Assembly: GCA_037576215.1 (NCBI GenBank)
Contig: JBANDB010000018.1
Span: 1,674,001-1,738,000, forward strand
From: Armillaria gallica
Lineage: Eukaryota > Basidiomycota > Agaricomycetes > Agaricales > Physalacriaceae
Direction: 5' to 3'
Length of the DNA: 64,000 bases
Of this stretch, positions 23,201 through 33,464 are shown piece after piece. The notes under the pieces are model-generated. The model saw only the letters and a program-made list of their open reading frames with translations. It made no database searches and had not been told where the DNA came from. A program made the translations under genes and the position numbers. The first letter of the stretch is position 1. Each line of letters starts with the position of its first letter.

Positions 23201-24069
23201 CCGGGACCCCAGACCGGACATGCATAGAGAGACGAATGAAGAGACCAAGCCCTTATTCCGGACTATTCAAGGTGAACGAGGGCGAAATTTCCGGAGTGAC
23301 TTTTGTATTCAAGACCCCTGCAGATGGCTCGAAAGCAAGGCATGGCCATGATAGTAGCAGGCATGTTTAACGAGTTTGTAATACTCGAGGGAACTTTGTT
23401 GGGGGATAGGTGATGTTTGAATACCTTGGTACACGCCGGGAAGATCTGAGAGCCCGGTAACTTGTCTATATAAGGGACTATGACCGTCCGTACTTGTTGC
23501 TAGTGTGCAAAGAATAAGCGGAAGAAAAAAGGGACGAGTAGGAAGGTACTACAGACCGTTGTTTTGCATGGTGGTGTATTGTCGAGTTTTGGGGAGTTTC
23601 GCCTGAGAGAGATAAGGACATGAAGCGATAGATAGATAGCCATTGAAGTCAAGCGTTGCAGCTTTATATAGCTGAAGGCAGGAGCTGAGTCGCCACCAGT
23701 CGATGAATATAGAACAAGGGTGAAGCGTAGATTACGCAACATCAGGGTAAGGGAACATAGGAAAATGGAAGTGGCGAAGAAAGGGAACAAAAGGAATAAA
23801 CAAACACAAAGTGGATGGGAACGACAGGTACGCATCAGATGAGGTAAGCGACATCCTTTGCAGTGTAAGCAACTGAGCCCAGCATCATTGTTCGTGGAGA
23901 GTGATGATATCACATGGTTGGGAGCTAACAGAAAGTAGAGGATAAAAGCTGCAGGCGGATTTTTTGTGAATGCGAATATGATTCGGACGGAACGAAATTC
24001 CCCGACCTACGCGTTTAATAGGGGCCCTGTGTTCCCCTGTTTTGTCTTCCTGAATGATCACGTCGATTT
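23201..24069. other. No supported gene
   Basis: A TATA-like CTATATAAG near 23465 lies on the plus strand but no gene follows. A 137-residue minus-strand frame (23913-23500) is hydrophobic and Ser/Leu-rich with no recognisable domain. I regard it as chance. Confidence 0.4.
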
Positions 24070-24230
24070 GTAGTGAAGGAAGCATGGCTTCCTTTCAAAT
24101 CGGCGAGAAACCTGGGAGCAGAACGATCGTCTCTGTGCAGTGTGCAAGGACAGATATGAGGAAAGCAGGAAGCGCGAAAGGCAGATGCGACAGAAAGGTA
24201 TTTTGATCGCTGGGATATCGGAAGGTCTTT
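24070..24230 (-). pseudogene. F-box gene fragment
   Basis: The minus strand reads CFPHICPCTL, then FLADLKGSHASF, matching FPRIFRTLSF and FLADFKGCTPTPCF of the F-box gene at 5900-7102. The match covers only about 50 residues and is followed by unrelated sequence. Confidence 0.5.
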
Positions 24231-24399
24231 ATTGGGTGAGCAGAGATTCTTCATAGCTAGCAAGAGCGCATGGATGTGAAAAATGTGCGCGTTATTTGTA
24301 TCGTTGTGGCTCTTGAATACAGATCCGGCGCCGAAGAAATTCGGGAACTAGACGGCGTCGTCGTTGTACGGTGACAAATAAGGCGTATCGCGCGACGCG

Positions 24400-24530
24400 T
24401 GCCAAAAATAGCCACGGTCGCGTGGTCCCTCGGCCCGGCTTGTGCGATGATTTTCGAAGCTTCCTTGTCCTTCGTCAACGTCAACGACCCACAGCCTCCA
24501 TGCAGCGGAGAATTCTGCCGCACGTTAATG
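24400..24530. repeat. Dispersed repeat R5, copy 4
   Basis: GTGCCAAAAATAGCCACGGTC and the CGGCCCGGCTTGTGCG stretch match the copy at 21840. It lies just upstream of the DIRS-like element. Confidence 0.5.
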
Positions 24531-24793
24531 CTCTGTTTAAGTGCCACACAAGTCTGACGTGAGGCACGAACGGCTCAGACTCTGTGACTGGCCAAGTAAA
24601 GCGTAGCGAAATAGAGAGATCATTTCCCCAGTGTTTTGTGTCGCGTTTCCCCAGATGTTTGGCCCAGTGAAGTCAGCCAAACAACGCGATCGTCCTGCGC
24701 TATTCTGCACTCTTGTATTTTCACTTCGTTCCCACTTCGTGCTTTCTCTATCATCGCTCCGTCCCTTCGTCGCTCTTCGCTGATCTCATCGCT

Positions 24794-26212
24794 ATGTCTA
24801 TTCCTCCTCCGGGCTTTGTGGCTGGTCCGCCGCTGCCACCAGCCATCCCTCTCAGTTACAGGAAGGACAAAACCCATGGGGACGACGCAGACAAAGCACG
24901 TTTGGCCACCTGGTCACTCTCACGCAAGAGAGCACGGAACACCCTGGTGAAGGCTGATAACCAGGATAGGCTAGATAAGCATGCAGAGACCGGACGCTCC
25001 CCAGCATCTTCCTTAGCCTCTTTGCTGACCACAGAGGGTTCGCAGCATACACCCACTCCGCCTACGTCCCCCAAAAATTCTTCCATCAAGTTTCTGCAGG
25101 CTCTGGCCAAGATCACTCCGAAGTCGAAGGAGCTCATCTCGGGATTCCTGGGGCTGAAGAACAAACAGCCGAGGGAGGCGGTTGACGACTCCCCTGGGGA
25201 CGTCACCGAAAAGCGTAAGAAGATCTTTAATTGCAGTGAGGAGGTGGAACGCCAGCCTGGTTCCTCTTTCCAGTTCGAAGGCTATCACGCAGAGCTATAC
25301 CGTCTGGCCGATGCTAAGCAGTACATCCCGTTACACCTCTTCACCCTCGCAAACATTGCCATCATCCATCGAGAAGGTGATACTCTCCCAACGAAGAAGA
25401 TACAGGACCGTGGTCAGGGTAAAGTCACTGTGCTTGATGTCTCTAACGCTAGATTTGGCAAAGAGACCGATCTCACGGAGTTGCAATGGCGAGACGCTTC
25501 TCCTCGCTACGTCGACTTCCTTTCTTCCCTACGAACTTCCCCTGATGGTGTCCGTGATGCGGCGTGGGCAAAACGCTGGGAGGACCACTTCTTTTTCTTC
25601 CACAACCTCATTGACTTCTCCCTCATTTACGAGGCGGTCCTGGCCACTGATATCAAGCTTCGCATTGACTACCACAACTCGGACAGAGGGTTCAAGTTCT
25701 CCCAACAATACTACGCCTCAGAGCTCTCCCAGACGAAGGAACACATCCGGGATGAGAGGGATCGGAAACGCGAGGAGGAGTACATTCGCATGCGTAACCA
25801 GTTAGCCTCTCAGCAAAGCTCCCGCTCCTTGGCCACGTCTTTCCGTCAGGGCACTGGAAGGATCATGTCGTCCTTTCGGAGGAGCGACGCCGGGACCTCT
25901 TCGCCCGACGCCGCGATCTGCCTCATCTGCGCTAGAAGAGGACACCGCATTCATCAATGCAAGTTCAACTCCTTTGAGTCAGGCCAACCCACTGCATCCG
26001 TCTTCGTCGCTGGGGATAGAGGTAGTATTGCTCCCAAAGCAGGCAACCAGAGCCAGAAGATTTGCATCTCCTGGAACGTCTCGCCAGACCGAGGCAATCG
26101 TTGCTCCCATGGTGTCTCCCCTCTCCACGTCTGCTCCTTCTGCTTGGCCCATGACCACCACGCATTCACATGGTGTTGCACAGCCGAGCCCAAGCCCGTT
26201 CCTTCTGCCTGA
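24794..26212 (+). CDS. DIRS-like element gag-like protein
   Basis: The frame gives 472 residues from the first in-frame ATG (MSIPPPGFVAG). The open frame extends to 24713 without an earlier ATG. It has a Pro/Ser-rich N-terminus, a central helical region ending in a charged DERDRKREEEYIRMR stretch, and Cys/His clusters near the C-terminus (CLICARRGHRIHQC, a CX2CX4HX4C zinc knuckle, then CSFCLAHDHH). This is the usual layout of a nucleic-acid-binding capsid-like protein. Its 3' end overlaps the RT frame by about 100 bp. Confidence 0.65.
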   Translation: MSIPPPGFVAGPPLPPAIPLSYRKDKTHGDDADKARLATWSLSRKRARNTLVKADNQDRLDKHAETGRSPASSLASLLTTEGSQHTPTPPTSPKNSSIKFLQALAKITPKSKELISGFLGLKNKQPREAVDDSPGDVTEKRKKIFNCSEEVERQPGSSFQFEGYHAELYRLADAKQYIPLHLFTLANIAIIHREGDTLPTKKIQDRGQGKVTVLDVSNARFGKETDLTELQWRDASPRYVDFLSSLRTSPDGVRDAAWAKRWEDHFFFFHNLIDFSLIYEAVLATDIKLRIDYHNSDRGFKFSQQYYASELSQTKEHIRDERDRKREEEYIRMRNQLASQQSSRSLATSFRQGTGRIMSSFRRSDAGTSSPDAAICLICARRGHRIHQCKFNSFESGQPTASVFVAGDRGSIAPKAGNQSQKICISWNVSPDRGNRCSHGVSPLHVCSFCLAHDHHAFTWCCTAEPKPVPSA

Positions 26213-28028
26213 TCAATCTTCCATTCGGGAGCACGTCATCACACCATACAGCCCAGACGCCTTTGACTTCTTCCTCAAAAAGCATAATATCTCTCATCTC
26301 CATTCTGACTTGGTACAAAAACTACGCAACGGCTTCCCCATGGGTGACTTCCCACCTCTTCAGCGCTCCACCATTTTCCCGAATAGAACTTCTTCCCCCA
26401 AGCACAAGGCCTTCATCGATGACTACCTACAGGAGGAAGCTGATGCGGGTCGGATGTCGGGTCCTCTTTCTCGTTCCGAGGTGGAGACAATCTTGGGGCC
26501 TTTCCAGTGTTCCCCGCTCTCAGTAAATGTTCAAGAGCAAGGGCCAGGAGAAGAACCCAAACTTCGCGTGGTCAGGAACTTGTCCAAGGGTACCAAGGAC
26601 ATTCCGTCCACAAATGATTATATTGACACCGAGAACTTTCCTACGCGATTCGGCTCTGCGGCTCAGGTGGCTGACATTGTGAGTTGGTCTTCTTCCCCCT
26701 CGTACATTAGTACCTTCCAGTACATTCGTACCCTTTGTACATTTGTACACCTTCTGTTTGACATTCAGTCGCCGTTCTCAATAATCTTAATGTCTATCTG
26801 GATTTAATTCATGTGTTCTGACATTAAGTCCCTCTCTTAGATTTCACATGCGCCTCCAGGCACCCAGGCGATGACCCTGGACATCGCAAAATTCCACCGA
26901 ACTTGCCCCATTCTTCCCGCCCACAAGCAGTACTTTGTGGTGCAAGGCTCCAACGGTTTCTTTATTGACCATTGCTGTCCATTTGGTTGCGCCTCTTCAG
27001 AGGGCAATGCTGGTTCCATCGCAAATGCAGCGATGGACATCTGGGAGAAGGAGAAGGTGGCTCCCGCTGTCAAATGGGTTGATGATCTCAACGTTTTTCG
27101 CTTCCCATCATCTGGAAACGAAGCTCTGGGCTTCACTTACCCTTACGACATGGCCTCGGCCAAGAAGCTCATCGAACCGCTCAATATTCCTTGGCACAAA
27201 ACGAAATGGTCCGACTTCGCCCCCATCTTTGTCTACATTGGTATTCAATGGGATGTCGAAAATAAGCGCGCCTCCCTGCCAGAGCACAAGAGGCTCAAAT
27301 TCCTCCATCGTGTTCATCAATTTATCGACTTGTATTCCAACCATCTGACCTTGCTGGCACCAACGCTTTCGCTGCAAGGATCTCTTGTCCACATTTCCTT
27401 CGTCTACCCGCTGGGTAGCTCCCATCTTCCCTCAATCTTCTCCTTCGCATCCAGCTTCAACGAAAACCGCTATTCGCGTCGTTACCCAACTAGCCCAATG
27501 ATTCGGGACCTGAAATGGTGGGAGGCAACGCTCTCAGAGCCCGGCCTCTTCCACTCGCTTCAACCCAAGGGCCCACAGTTGGACTGGGATATATCTGTAG
27601 ATGCCTCCACGGACTGGGGCATTGGTGTGGTAGTCAATGGCAAGTGGGATGCTTGGAGTTTACGCCCAGGTTGGAAGTCAGAAGGTAGAAACATCGGTTG
27701 GCTTGAAGCGCTAGCGGTCGAATTCCTGGTATACATTCTAGAGGCCAACGATCTAAGAGACGTCACCATACCGGCTCACTCAGACAACCAGGGAGTCATC
27801 GGCGCCTTTGAGAAGGGCCGTAGTCGAAGTGTCTCTGTCAACCTTTCCATCCAACGCAGTGCTGTCATTCTGACAACGAGAGGCATCTCCCTCTCCCTTT
27901 CCTATATTGAATCTGCCAAGAACCCGGCAGACCCAATCTCACGCGGAGATCTGGGTCTACCGGAAATGAGGCTTAGAACTTATTTCCAGCTCCCTGATGA
28001 GCTTACTCCTTTCATTTGCCATGTTTAG
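26109..28028 (+). CDS. DIRS-like reverse transcriptase with RNase H
   Basis: Two exons, 26109-26678 and 26841-28028, give 585 residues if translation starts at the first ATG in frame. The frame is open back to 25974. RT landmarks are LRVVRNLSKG, GTQAMTLDIAKFHR, the substrate-site region FGCASSEGNAG and the catalytic VKWVDDLNVFR (VDD in place of YxDD). RNase H follows, with DASTDWG, WLEALAVEF, HSDNQGVI and NPADPISRG supplying the acidic residues. The joined protein copies element RNA into DNA. It overlaps the recombinase frame by 32 bp, so downstream initiation or coupling is likely. Confidence 0.75.
26679..26840 (+). other. Spliceosomal intron inside the RT gene
   Basis: The 162-bp intron has a GTGAGT donor, a CTGAC branch-like site near 26818 and a CTCTTAG acceptor. 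It lies exactly between codons and its length is a multiple of three, but it contains a stop at 26805-26807, so retention truncates RT. It carries three copies of GTACATTNGTAC (26702, 26720, 26737). Confidence 0.75.
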
Positions 28029-29313
28029 AATTAGAACATCATCCATTCCGGCAGTACGTCCTGTCGAGGCCAGCAGTAGGGAATCTCCTCCCCCGGCAAT
28101 TCCTCCGCGTCTACCATCTGGCCGAATAAAACCGAGAAAGCCTCGCAAAGGCTGTGAAATCAATTACAACGAATACCGTCCCTTTGTCCCAGCTGAAGAC
28201 CGACTCTTCTGTTGGACGTCTCCCCACTCAATCTCATTCGACCTAAAGCTTTACAAAGAAGTTCCACATGATGCTGCCACCATCCAATCTCTCATTCGCA
28301 CAACGCATGAAGTTTCTACTCTCCAAAATTATGGTGCCGGCTTGCTATGCTTTCATCAATTCGCCGACAAACGAAACATTCCAGAATCAGAACGCTTACC
28401 AGCCCCGTATTTACTCCTTGCTGCCTTCGTGGCAGATGCTTCAGTTTCCAAAACACCAGGCAAGACTATCAGCACATGGATGTCAGGCCTCCGAGCATGG
28501 CACGAGATCAACTCTGCAGAGTGGGCAGGCGGTGATGAGTTCGTCGTCCATATCAAGACAGCTGCTGCCAAGAGGGGAGCTTGCCCATCTCGCCCTAAAC
28601 GCCGTCCTGTCACCCTCAAGCACCTCTTTGCCCTTCGCGAAGGCCTAAAAACATCAAATTCCTTCGATGTCGCTGTCTGGGCAGTAGCTCTCTGTGCCTT
28701 TTGGGGATGCTGCCGCCTGGGTGAATTAACTATTCCCTCCCGCAACACCTTCAACGAGCGGCTCCATGTTGCCAAATCTGTTCAGATATCCTTCCGTAGG
28801 CACTTTGGAGGTGCAGAGTCAGCGCAGTTTCATATCCCTTGGGCCAAGATGGAACGGCAGGAAGGCACTGACCTGATCTTTACCTCACGAGAGGACTTAT
28901 GCCCAGTCGAGGCTCTCCGTGCACACTTGAAGGCCAACGTGGATGTCCCTACCAACGCCCCACTCTTCGCGTTCAAAACAGCAGACTCTTCTTGGGCTCC
29001 GATGATGAAGGAGTGGTTCCTCAAACGATGCCGTGACATATGGGAACCTCTGAACCTAGACTTCATCCACGGTCACAGCTTTAGGCCAGGTGGTGCCACA
29101 GAGCTCTTATTGGCAGGTGTTCCTCCTGAGACGGTAGCCAAGCAGGGTCGTTGGAAATCGCTGGCATTTTTAATTTATTGGCGCAAGCTGGAGGATCTTA
29201 TTCCTGCCATGATCACAAAGTCGTATGATCCCACGCGCATAGCTGAACTGAAGAATTCCTTTGAACAATTTCGCATTAGACACCGTTTGCCATCAGACAT
29301 TTCCATAGAATAA
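27997..29313 (+). CDS. Tyrosine recombinase of the DIRS-like element
   Basis: The frame gives 438 residues from the ATG at 27997, and a second ATG at 28021 is possible. The catalytic pattern of the lambda-integrase family is visible: Arg in CRLGELTIPS, the HxxR box HGHSFRPGGATELL, a following QGRW and the Tyr nucleophile in LIYWRK. An N-terminal helical SAM-like half (STLQNYGAGLLCFHQF) precedes it. The enzyme would integrate circular element DNA without target duplication. All catalytic residues are present and the frame is uninterrupted, so the copy may be recent or active. Confidence 0.82.
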   Translation: MSLLLSFAMFRIRTSSIPAVRPVEASSRESPPPAIPPRLPSGRIKPRKPRKGCEINYNEYRPFVPAEDRLFCWTSPHSISFDLKLYKEVPHDAATIQSLIRTTHEVSTLQNYGAGLLCFHQFADKRNIPESERLPAPYLLLAAFVADASVSKTPGKTISTWMSGLRAWHEINSAEWAGGDEFVVHIKTAAAKRGACPSRPKRRPVTLKHLFALREGLKTSNSFDVAVWAVALCAFWGCCRLGELTIPSRNTFNERLHVAKSVQISFRRHFGGAESAQFHIPWAKMERQEGTDLIFTSREDLCPVEALRAHLKANVDVPTNAPLFAFKTADSSWAPMMKEWFLKRCRDIWEPLNLDFIHGHSFRPGGATELLLAGVPPETVAKQGRWKSLAFLIYWRKLEDLIPAMITKSYDPTRIAELKNSFEQFRIRHRLPSDISIE

Positions 29314-29879
29314 CCTGTTGTCACTGTTGAATGTAGCTTGGAAAATGTAATGAAATCCTTTGAAGTATCCCGAGCTTCAGCTCTGGTTTGGGGGTTCCGG
29401 CACTTGCTGCATGCCATCCCGTCTCGTTGGGAGCTTTGCTCTGGGATGGGTAGCGCCTGGTCTGACGCTGCAGCTATGTCCTTTCAGCTGCTCAGATTTC
29501 AGGTATCCTGAACAACTGAGTTCTCGGCTTCCAACGCTTCGAGTTTGAGCTTCCGGCATCCCTTCATCCCGGTATTCATTCTGGGACCTGTTTCATTGCC
29601 GGTCTCCCTCTGCTCAACTGATAGTTCTCTCGAAGCCAAGTTCTCTCCCCCCAAACCCAAGAAATCAAGGATTTCTTGTCTCGTATCTCAAACTTCATCC
29701 TTATTCCATTTGAATACTTATTCATAATACTTTATCTCTCGTCTCATTCCGCAGCTTCACTTGGCTTAATGCCCTCTTCACTCCTTTGCATCTTCCAAAG
29801 TCCCTGTCGTGTACTTCTCTGATCTTTCTGACAGCACGTGGTTGGCTCACTAGTTGCATTTAAGGATGGGACCGGGGAC
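29314..29879. other. 3' flank of the DIRS-like element
   Basis: No gene is seen. A short perfect stem (CAAGAAATC, AAG loop, GATTTCTTG) lies near 29660. The element's 3' terminal repeat may be here, but I could not match it to the 5' flank. Confidence 0.35.
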
Positions 29880-30290
29880 ATGTGTGGACATATGTAGGGG
29901 AGTTTACCTTTTCGCACGTCGGCGATGGCCGTAACCTGGTTGGATTTGCACATAACCCTGATTCCAGGGCCATTATGATGACAATGCTCCTGGTCTCGCT
30001 GTATGCGCTGGCAAAGCTACTGCGAAACCAGCTGCCTGCCTTCAATCCTGTGTCGTCCTCTGTGCGAGCGAGCTCCAGTCTCAGCTACCTCAACCAATTC
30101 ACGCAACACAGTACGTGCGCACTTCATCAGATGCAACAGGGTTAGATATATGAGGGCGAGCTTACCTTTTGGTATGTTGACTACGCACGTCTCCAGTCGG
30201 ACTTGATTATAATTCCACTTCCAGTGCTGGCGACTGCTCCATTGACTTACGCAACCAAATAGGTGGTGCTGCATAGACGAGGATCCCCCA
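29880..30290 (-). pseudogene. MYND-gene tail relic (R4)
   Basis: Two tandem copies of the tail exon are visible, one near 29890-29990 and one near 30150-30270. Each has GGGGAGTTTACCTTTT or GGCGAGCTTACCTTTTGG on the plus strand, equal to a donor on the minus strand. They resemble 22090-22210 and 35940-36060. No frame is open. Confidence 0.45.
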
Positions 30291-30339
30291 GGTTTCGGAA
30301 ACCTAGCTGCCCGTCATTTCAATAACAATCTAGGACCGT

Positions 30340-30860
30340 CCCTTTCTGAGAGGATGGCAACGACAGTGTGCCATGGAGTCTCTTGTGCACCGATCTCCGC
30401 TGTTGTATGCTCAGCTACGTGCCATTTCTTTTCGTTACAGGTCCTTGCGCACCGAAAGTTTAATAAGCCACTTCGATCAAGACGCTTCTTTTTTACATCG
30501 CATTTGTTTCCCTCCCACTTCACCGGTCCTCCATGCTTCATGAATGGATTCTACATGTTGATGACGCAAATCTCGTCGAGTCTGGATCGCCCTGGGCGCT
30601 GGGACGAAATCATTCTGACAGGAAGGGAGGCTACCGAGTCATAATGTACTGTAGAAGGTTTGTTAGTTCCTTTCAATGAGGGCGACCAGTATTTGACGAT
30701 GCGCTTCCGTATATAGATCTCTCATCATGACGGATCATGCACATCTCGTATGCTAACCTCAGCGGCTCTTCTTACCAACCGTATCGGATGAAGTTTAGGA
30801 CAGTCAGACTGCAATGAATATGTCATTATGGTTCACCTTGTCCAGCTTTGTGTCGTTACC
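30340..30860. repeat. Dispersed repeat R2, truncated copy
   Basis: CTGAGAGGATGGCAACGACAG, the TTCCCTCCCACTTCACCGGTCC stretch and TATTTGACGATGCGCTTCC match the start and middle of R2 at 3880-4320 and 36120-36530. The 3' half is missing. Confidence 0.5.
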
Positions 30861-31009
30861 GAAGGTGGACTATGCTTGAATTGAGTCAACGATGATTGTA
30901 TGTCTACGGGTTTACTAAAATAAACTCAGTAATCGCTCTCTAATTCGGCCGAGATGACTATTAAAATGCTCTATACTGAAGCTACTATAGATTACCACTG
31001 TCCTACACT

Positions 31010-31381
31010 TTACGAACTTGGAACTATCCATTGGGGTGGAAATACATGGAATTGGTCAATGCCCCGAGCCACAAAGATTTGGACCAGGCTCCAAGTATCT
31101 GGTTGTCTCAAATGACCTTCAATAAATAAGGGGTTGGTTTCTTCTACCTCTAGAATGATGTTTGCAATCCTCTTAATCGAAAAATCTGGGAACTTTCGGT
31201 GTGAGCGGAAGGCTTGGATTGCGTGTGACCCCCGCATCGTGACGGAGAATTTGTTCATGAAGACTGAAATGAGGCGTGAAACTTCATCTTGGCATGCTAA
31301 TTGAGCTGCGATCTGATTGATCTGGTACTGACTGGGGGAATAATTTATACAATTCCAGGCAGGACATAGGACGTCGGTCAC
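31010..31381 (-). CDS. Hypothetical ORF, 123 residues
   Basis: This is an uninterrupted minus-strand frame with mixed composition (ACQDEVSRLISVFMNKF, then IANIILEVEETNPLFIEGHL). It is longer than most chance frames in the neighbourhood, but has no recognised domain, clear promoter or homologue in the window. It may be an exon of a decayed gene. Confidence 0.25.
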   Translation of the reverse strand: MTDVLCPAWNCINYSPSQYQINQIAAQLACQDEVSRLISVFMNKFSVTMRGSHAIQAFRSHRKFPDFSIKRIANIILEVEETNPLFIEGHLRQPDTWSLVQIFVARGIDQFHVFPPQWIVPSS

Positions 31382-31436
31382 CCAGCGCGAACTCTTCTTG
31401 GTGCTGAAATATGTATAGCCAAAGGCCAGACAGTGC

Positions 31437-31546
31437 TGTCAGGTCTGATATCGGACCGGTAGGAAACCGGCAGAGTAGAAGCCACGCCACGTCATTCCAC
31501 GTGGCATCACGTCATCGACACGTAGTTAGATTTCAGTATAAATACC
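31437..31546 (+). promoter_or_regulatory. Promoter-like segment with four phased ACGT cores and a TATA box
   Basis: The segment begins TGTCAGGTCTGATATC, which could be an LTR start. Four ACGT cores lie at 31489, 31499, 31509 and 31520, about one helical turn apart. TATAAATACC follows at 31537. No ORF of note follows within 500 bp. An LTR promoter with its body degraded is the likeliest explanation. Confidence 0.4.
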
Positions 31547-31739
31547 CCCACGAGAAATGAATAGATAGCTTTTTACCCACTTACAGATTATAACCAAATT
31601 CTTGAGTACCTCTGAATAACCATTCAGACATCTCACGTGAGTCACAATTAAGTCGCTCACGCACAACACATCAACCAGAACCATCTTATCAATGCCATCA
31701 CTGCCGAGAACGGCGATCAGCACTCTAACATTTCACACC

Positions 31740-33230
31740 ATCACACCATCACTATTACGTTGAGCTTTGTGATCAAAGTTCAATCACACATTTTACACGT
31801 CGACTACTGCTGACTACCCTTGAGCATCAAACAAGAGAGATCAATACTACTAACAAATACCATCCATCACTAGCACTTCTATTCCACTTGAAGCTTCGCC
31901 AATCCTACTATAGCATACATGCTTCTCCCCGTCGAACTAACGTCACCGCACATAATAATATCTGTGCACGGAAATCAATCAACCCCGCCTTCCGCTGACA
32001 GTGCACCCTTTGCCGACTGTTATGTGTGACTATACCTTATAAAAGTTCCGCTGCTGATTTCCGATTCGTCACATTTAGGATCATTGTCCGCAGTCCGCCG
32101 GAAGGCGCGCGTTTTAGCACAGCTCGTACTAAGAAGGATGACAGCAAGTGGAACAGATGATGCAACGTGCTCCCAGCTTGCTCCGGTGATTGAGTTTCCG
32201 ATGAATGCGTACTAAAATAGCCTCTCATGTGTAACAGCTGCAAATGACGCCGAAGGCTTTACAGAAGCCGCAATTCTGATGGACTTCCGTGCCTGTATCC
32301 AGTAGAGATTCTATGTGTACTCTGTTCCGGTCTGGTAATCATTCCAGAGTCGCGTACATTCGGAGGATGGTTATTTCACGTGCAGCCAATTACAGAGCCT
32401 TGATATCCAGAGTACGATGTACGCAATTTTGTGCGCATTCAAGAGCAATATTTTCGATAGTTGGCTTCTGATTTCGAAGGAGGAGGAGCGCATGCTGATG
32501 GGAAGCTCTGATTCGAACCTTCAAGACCATTACGAATGTTCATCTTTCAACGAGGGGTGATTGATATCGATTGATCCGAGGGGAAATTAGTCTGAAAACA
32601 TTGCCGCCTCCAGATGTACAAGGCTTGCGTTGTATATAAAATGACGCACACCATAGTGACACGCGACGTGGAAGTTCGAACGCATACACGTTTCTCCTAT
32701 GCAGCCCACCTTAACGCGGACACACGAACACATGCAGGAAGAACAAAATTCACCGTGCCCTGCAGTCAATTATCACATGACTATCGCTTATCTGTCATCC
32801 GCTTCTGATCTGGAATTTTCTCATCCTGCTATTCGTTAAGGTACAGGCTCACAGGTGCGACGAACTTCATACCAATGATCTCTTGCAATGGGTACTACGA
32901 GAGGATTCTTTATTCGTTCCAATAACAACACACGCTCATGAATACGTGGTGTGGACTAGCATATGGAACTCGTACCTCGAGGTCCGGGTTCGAGGTTCAG
33001 GCAAATATGCGTGGACCTGGCCCGAACCGGACCCCGGCCAGACTAGAATGATGTGTAGTCAGGTCACCTGCCTCGTCGGTTGCACATGTCGTCAGCGTGC
33101 ATGATCTCCTCTCTCGTAACCTCCCTCCTCGATTCCCCGCGATACGTTCACTTCGTCACACCCTTATACTATTCACCATACTCCCTGTATGTGCATATTT
33201 CCAAACAATCGTCCATTCAGCTAACCATCA
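31740..33230. other. No supported gene; one GC-rich hairpin
   Basis: There are TATA-like sequences near 32632 but no plausible reading frame. A hairpin at 32981-33033 pairs GGTCCGGGTTCG with CGAACCGGACC, with one bulge and a roughly 30-nt loop. Confidence 0.4.
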
Positions 33231-33330
33231 ACGATGGATCTCACATCATCAGATTCAAGTTTCGTGGAAGACATCCTCAGCGCATATTTCTGGTCGCATC
33301 TTGGCATATCTTATCCACCACTTGTGGGAT

Positions 33331-33340
33331 AAATATAAGA
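33331..33340 (+). promoter_or_regulatory. TATA-like box for the membrane-protein gene
   Basis: AAATATAAGA lies about 130 bp upstream of the ATG at 33465. A short upstream frame (ATG at 33233, 32 codons) ends just before it, so the box could alternatively lie within a leader. Confidence 0.3.
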
Positions 33341-33464
33341 AACTCCAGGTACCAGCAAGCATTGTCTCAGAATCGGTTCCTTTGGTCGACAGATAGTGGG
33401 TGCATCCTCAATATTTTATGGTCTGCTAAGCTGCCTAATGCTTGAAGTCCTTAGAATCGCCGAC

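Larger units (their letters stand above)
24794..29313 (+). mobile_element. DIRS-like tyrosine-recombinase retrotransposon (coding span)
   Basis: Three overlapping frames on one strand encode a gag-like protein, reverse transcriptase with RNase H, and a tyrosine recombinase. There is no aspartic protease and no DDE integrase, which is the DIRS arrangement. The frames are free of internal stops apart from one spliceable intron. I could not find the terminal repeats, either split direct or inverted, in the 250 bp upstream or 450 bp downstream, so the borders are unknown and only the coding span is given. Confidence 0.75.

Noticed and set aside
23500..23913. 137-residue minus-strand membrane-like protein
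   Set aside because: Low-complexity hydrophobic composition, no start context, no intron signals and no homologue in the window.
33233..33331. Short ORF (32 codons) as an upstream exon of the membrane-protein gene
   Set aside because: It ends in TAA before any usable donor, and the main gene has a good signal-peptide start at 33465.
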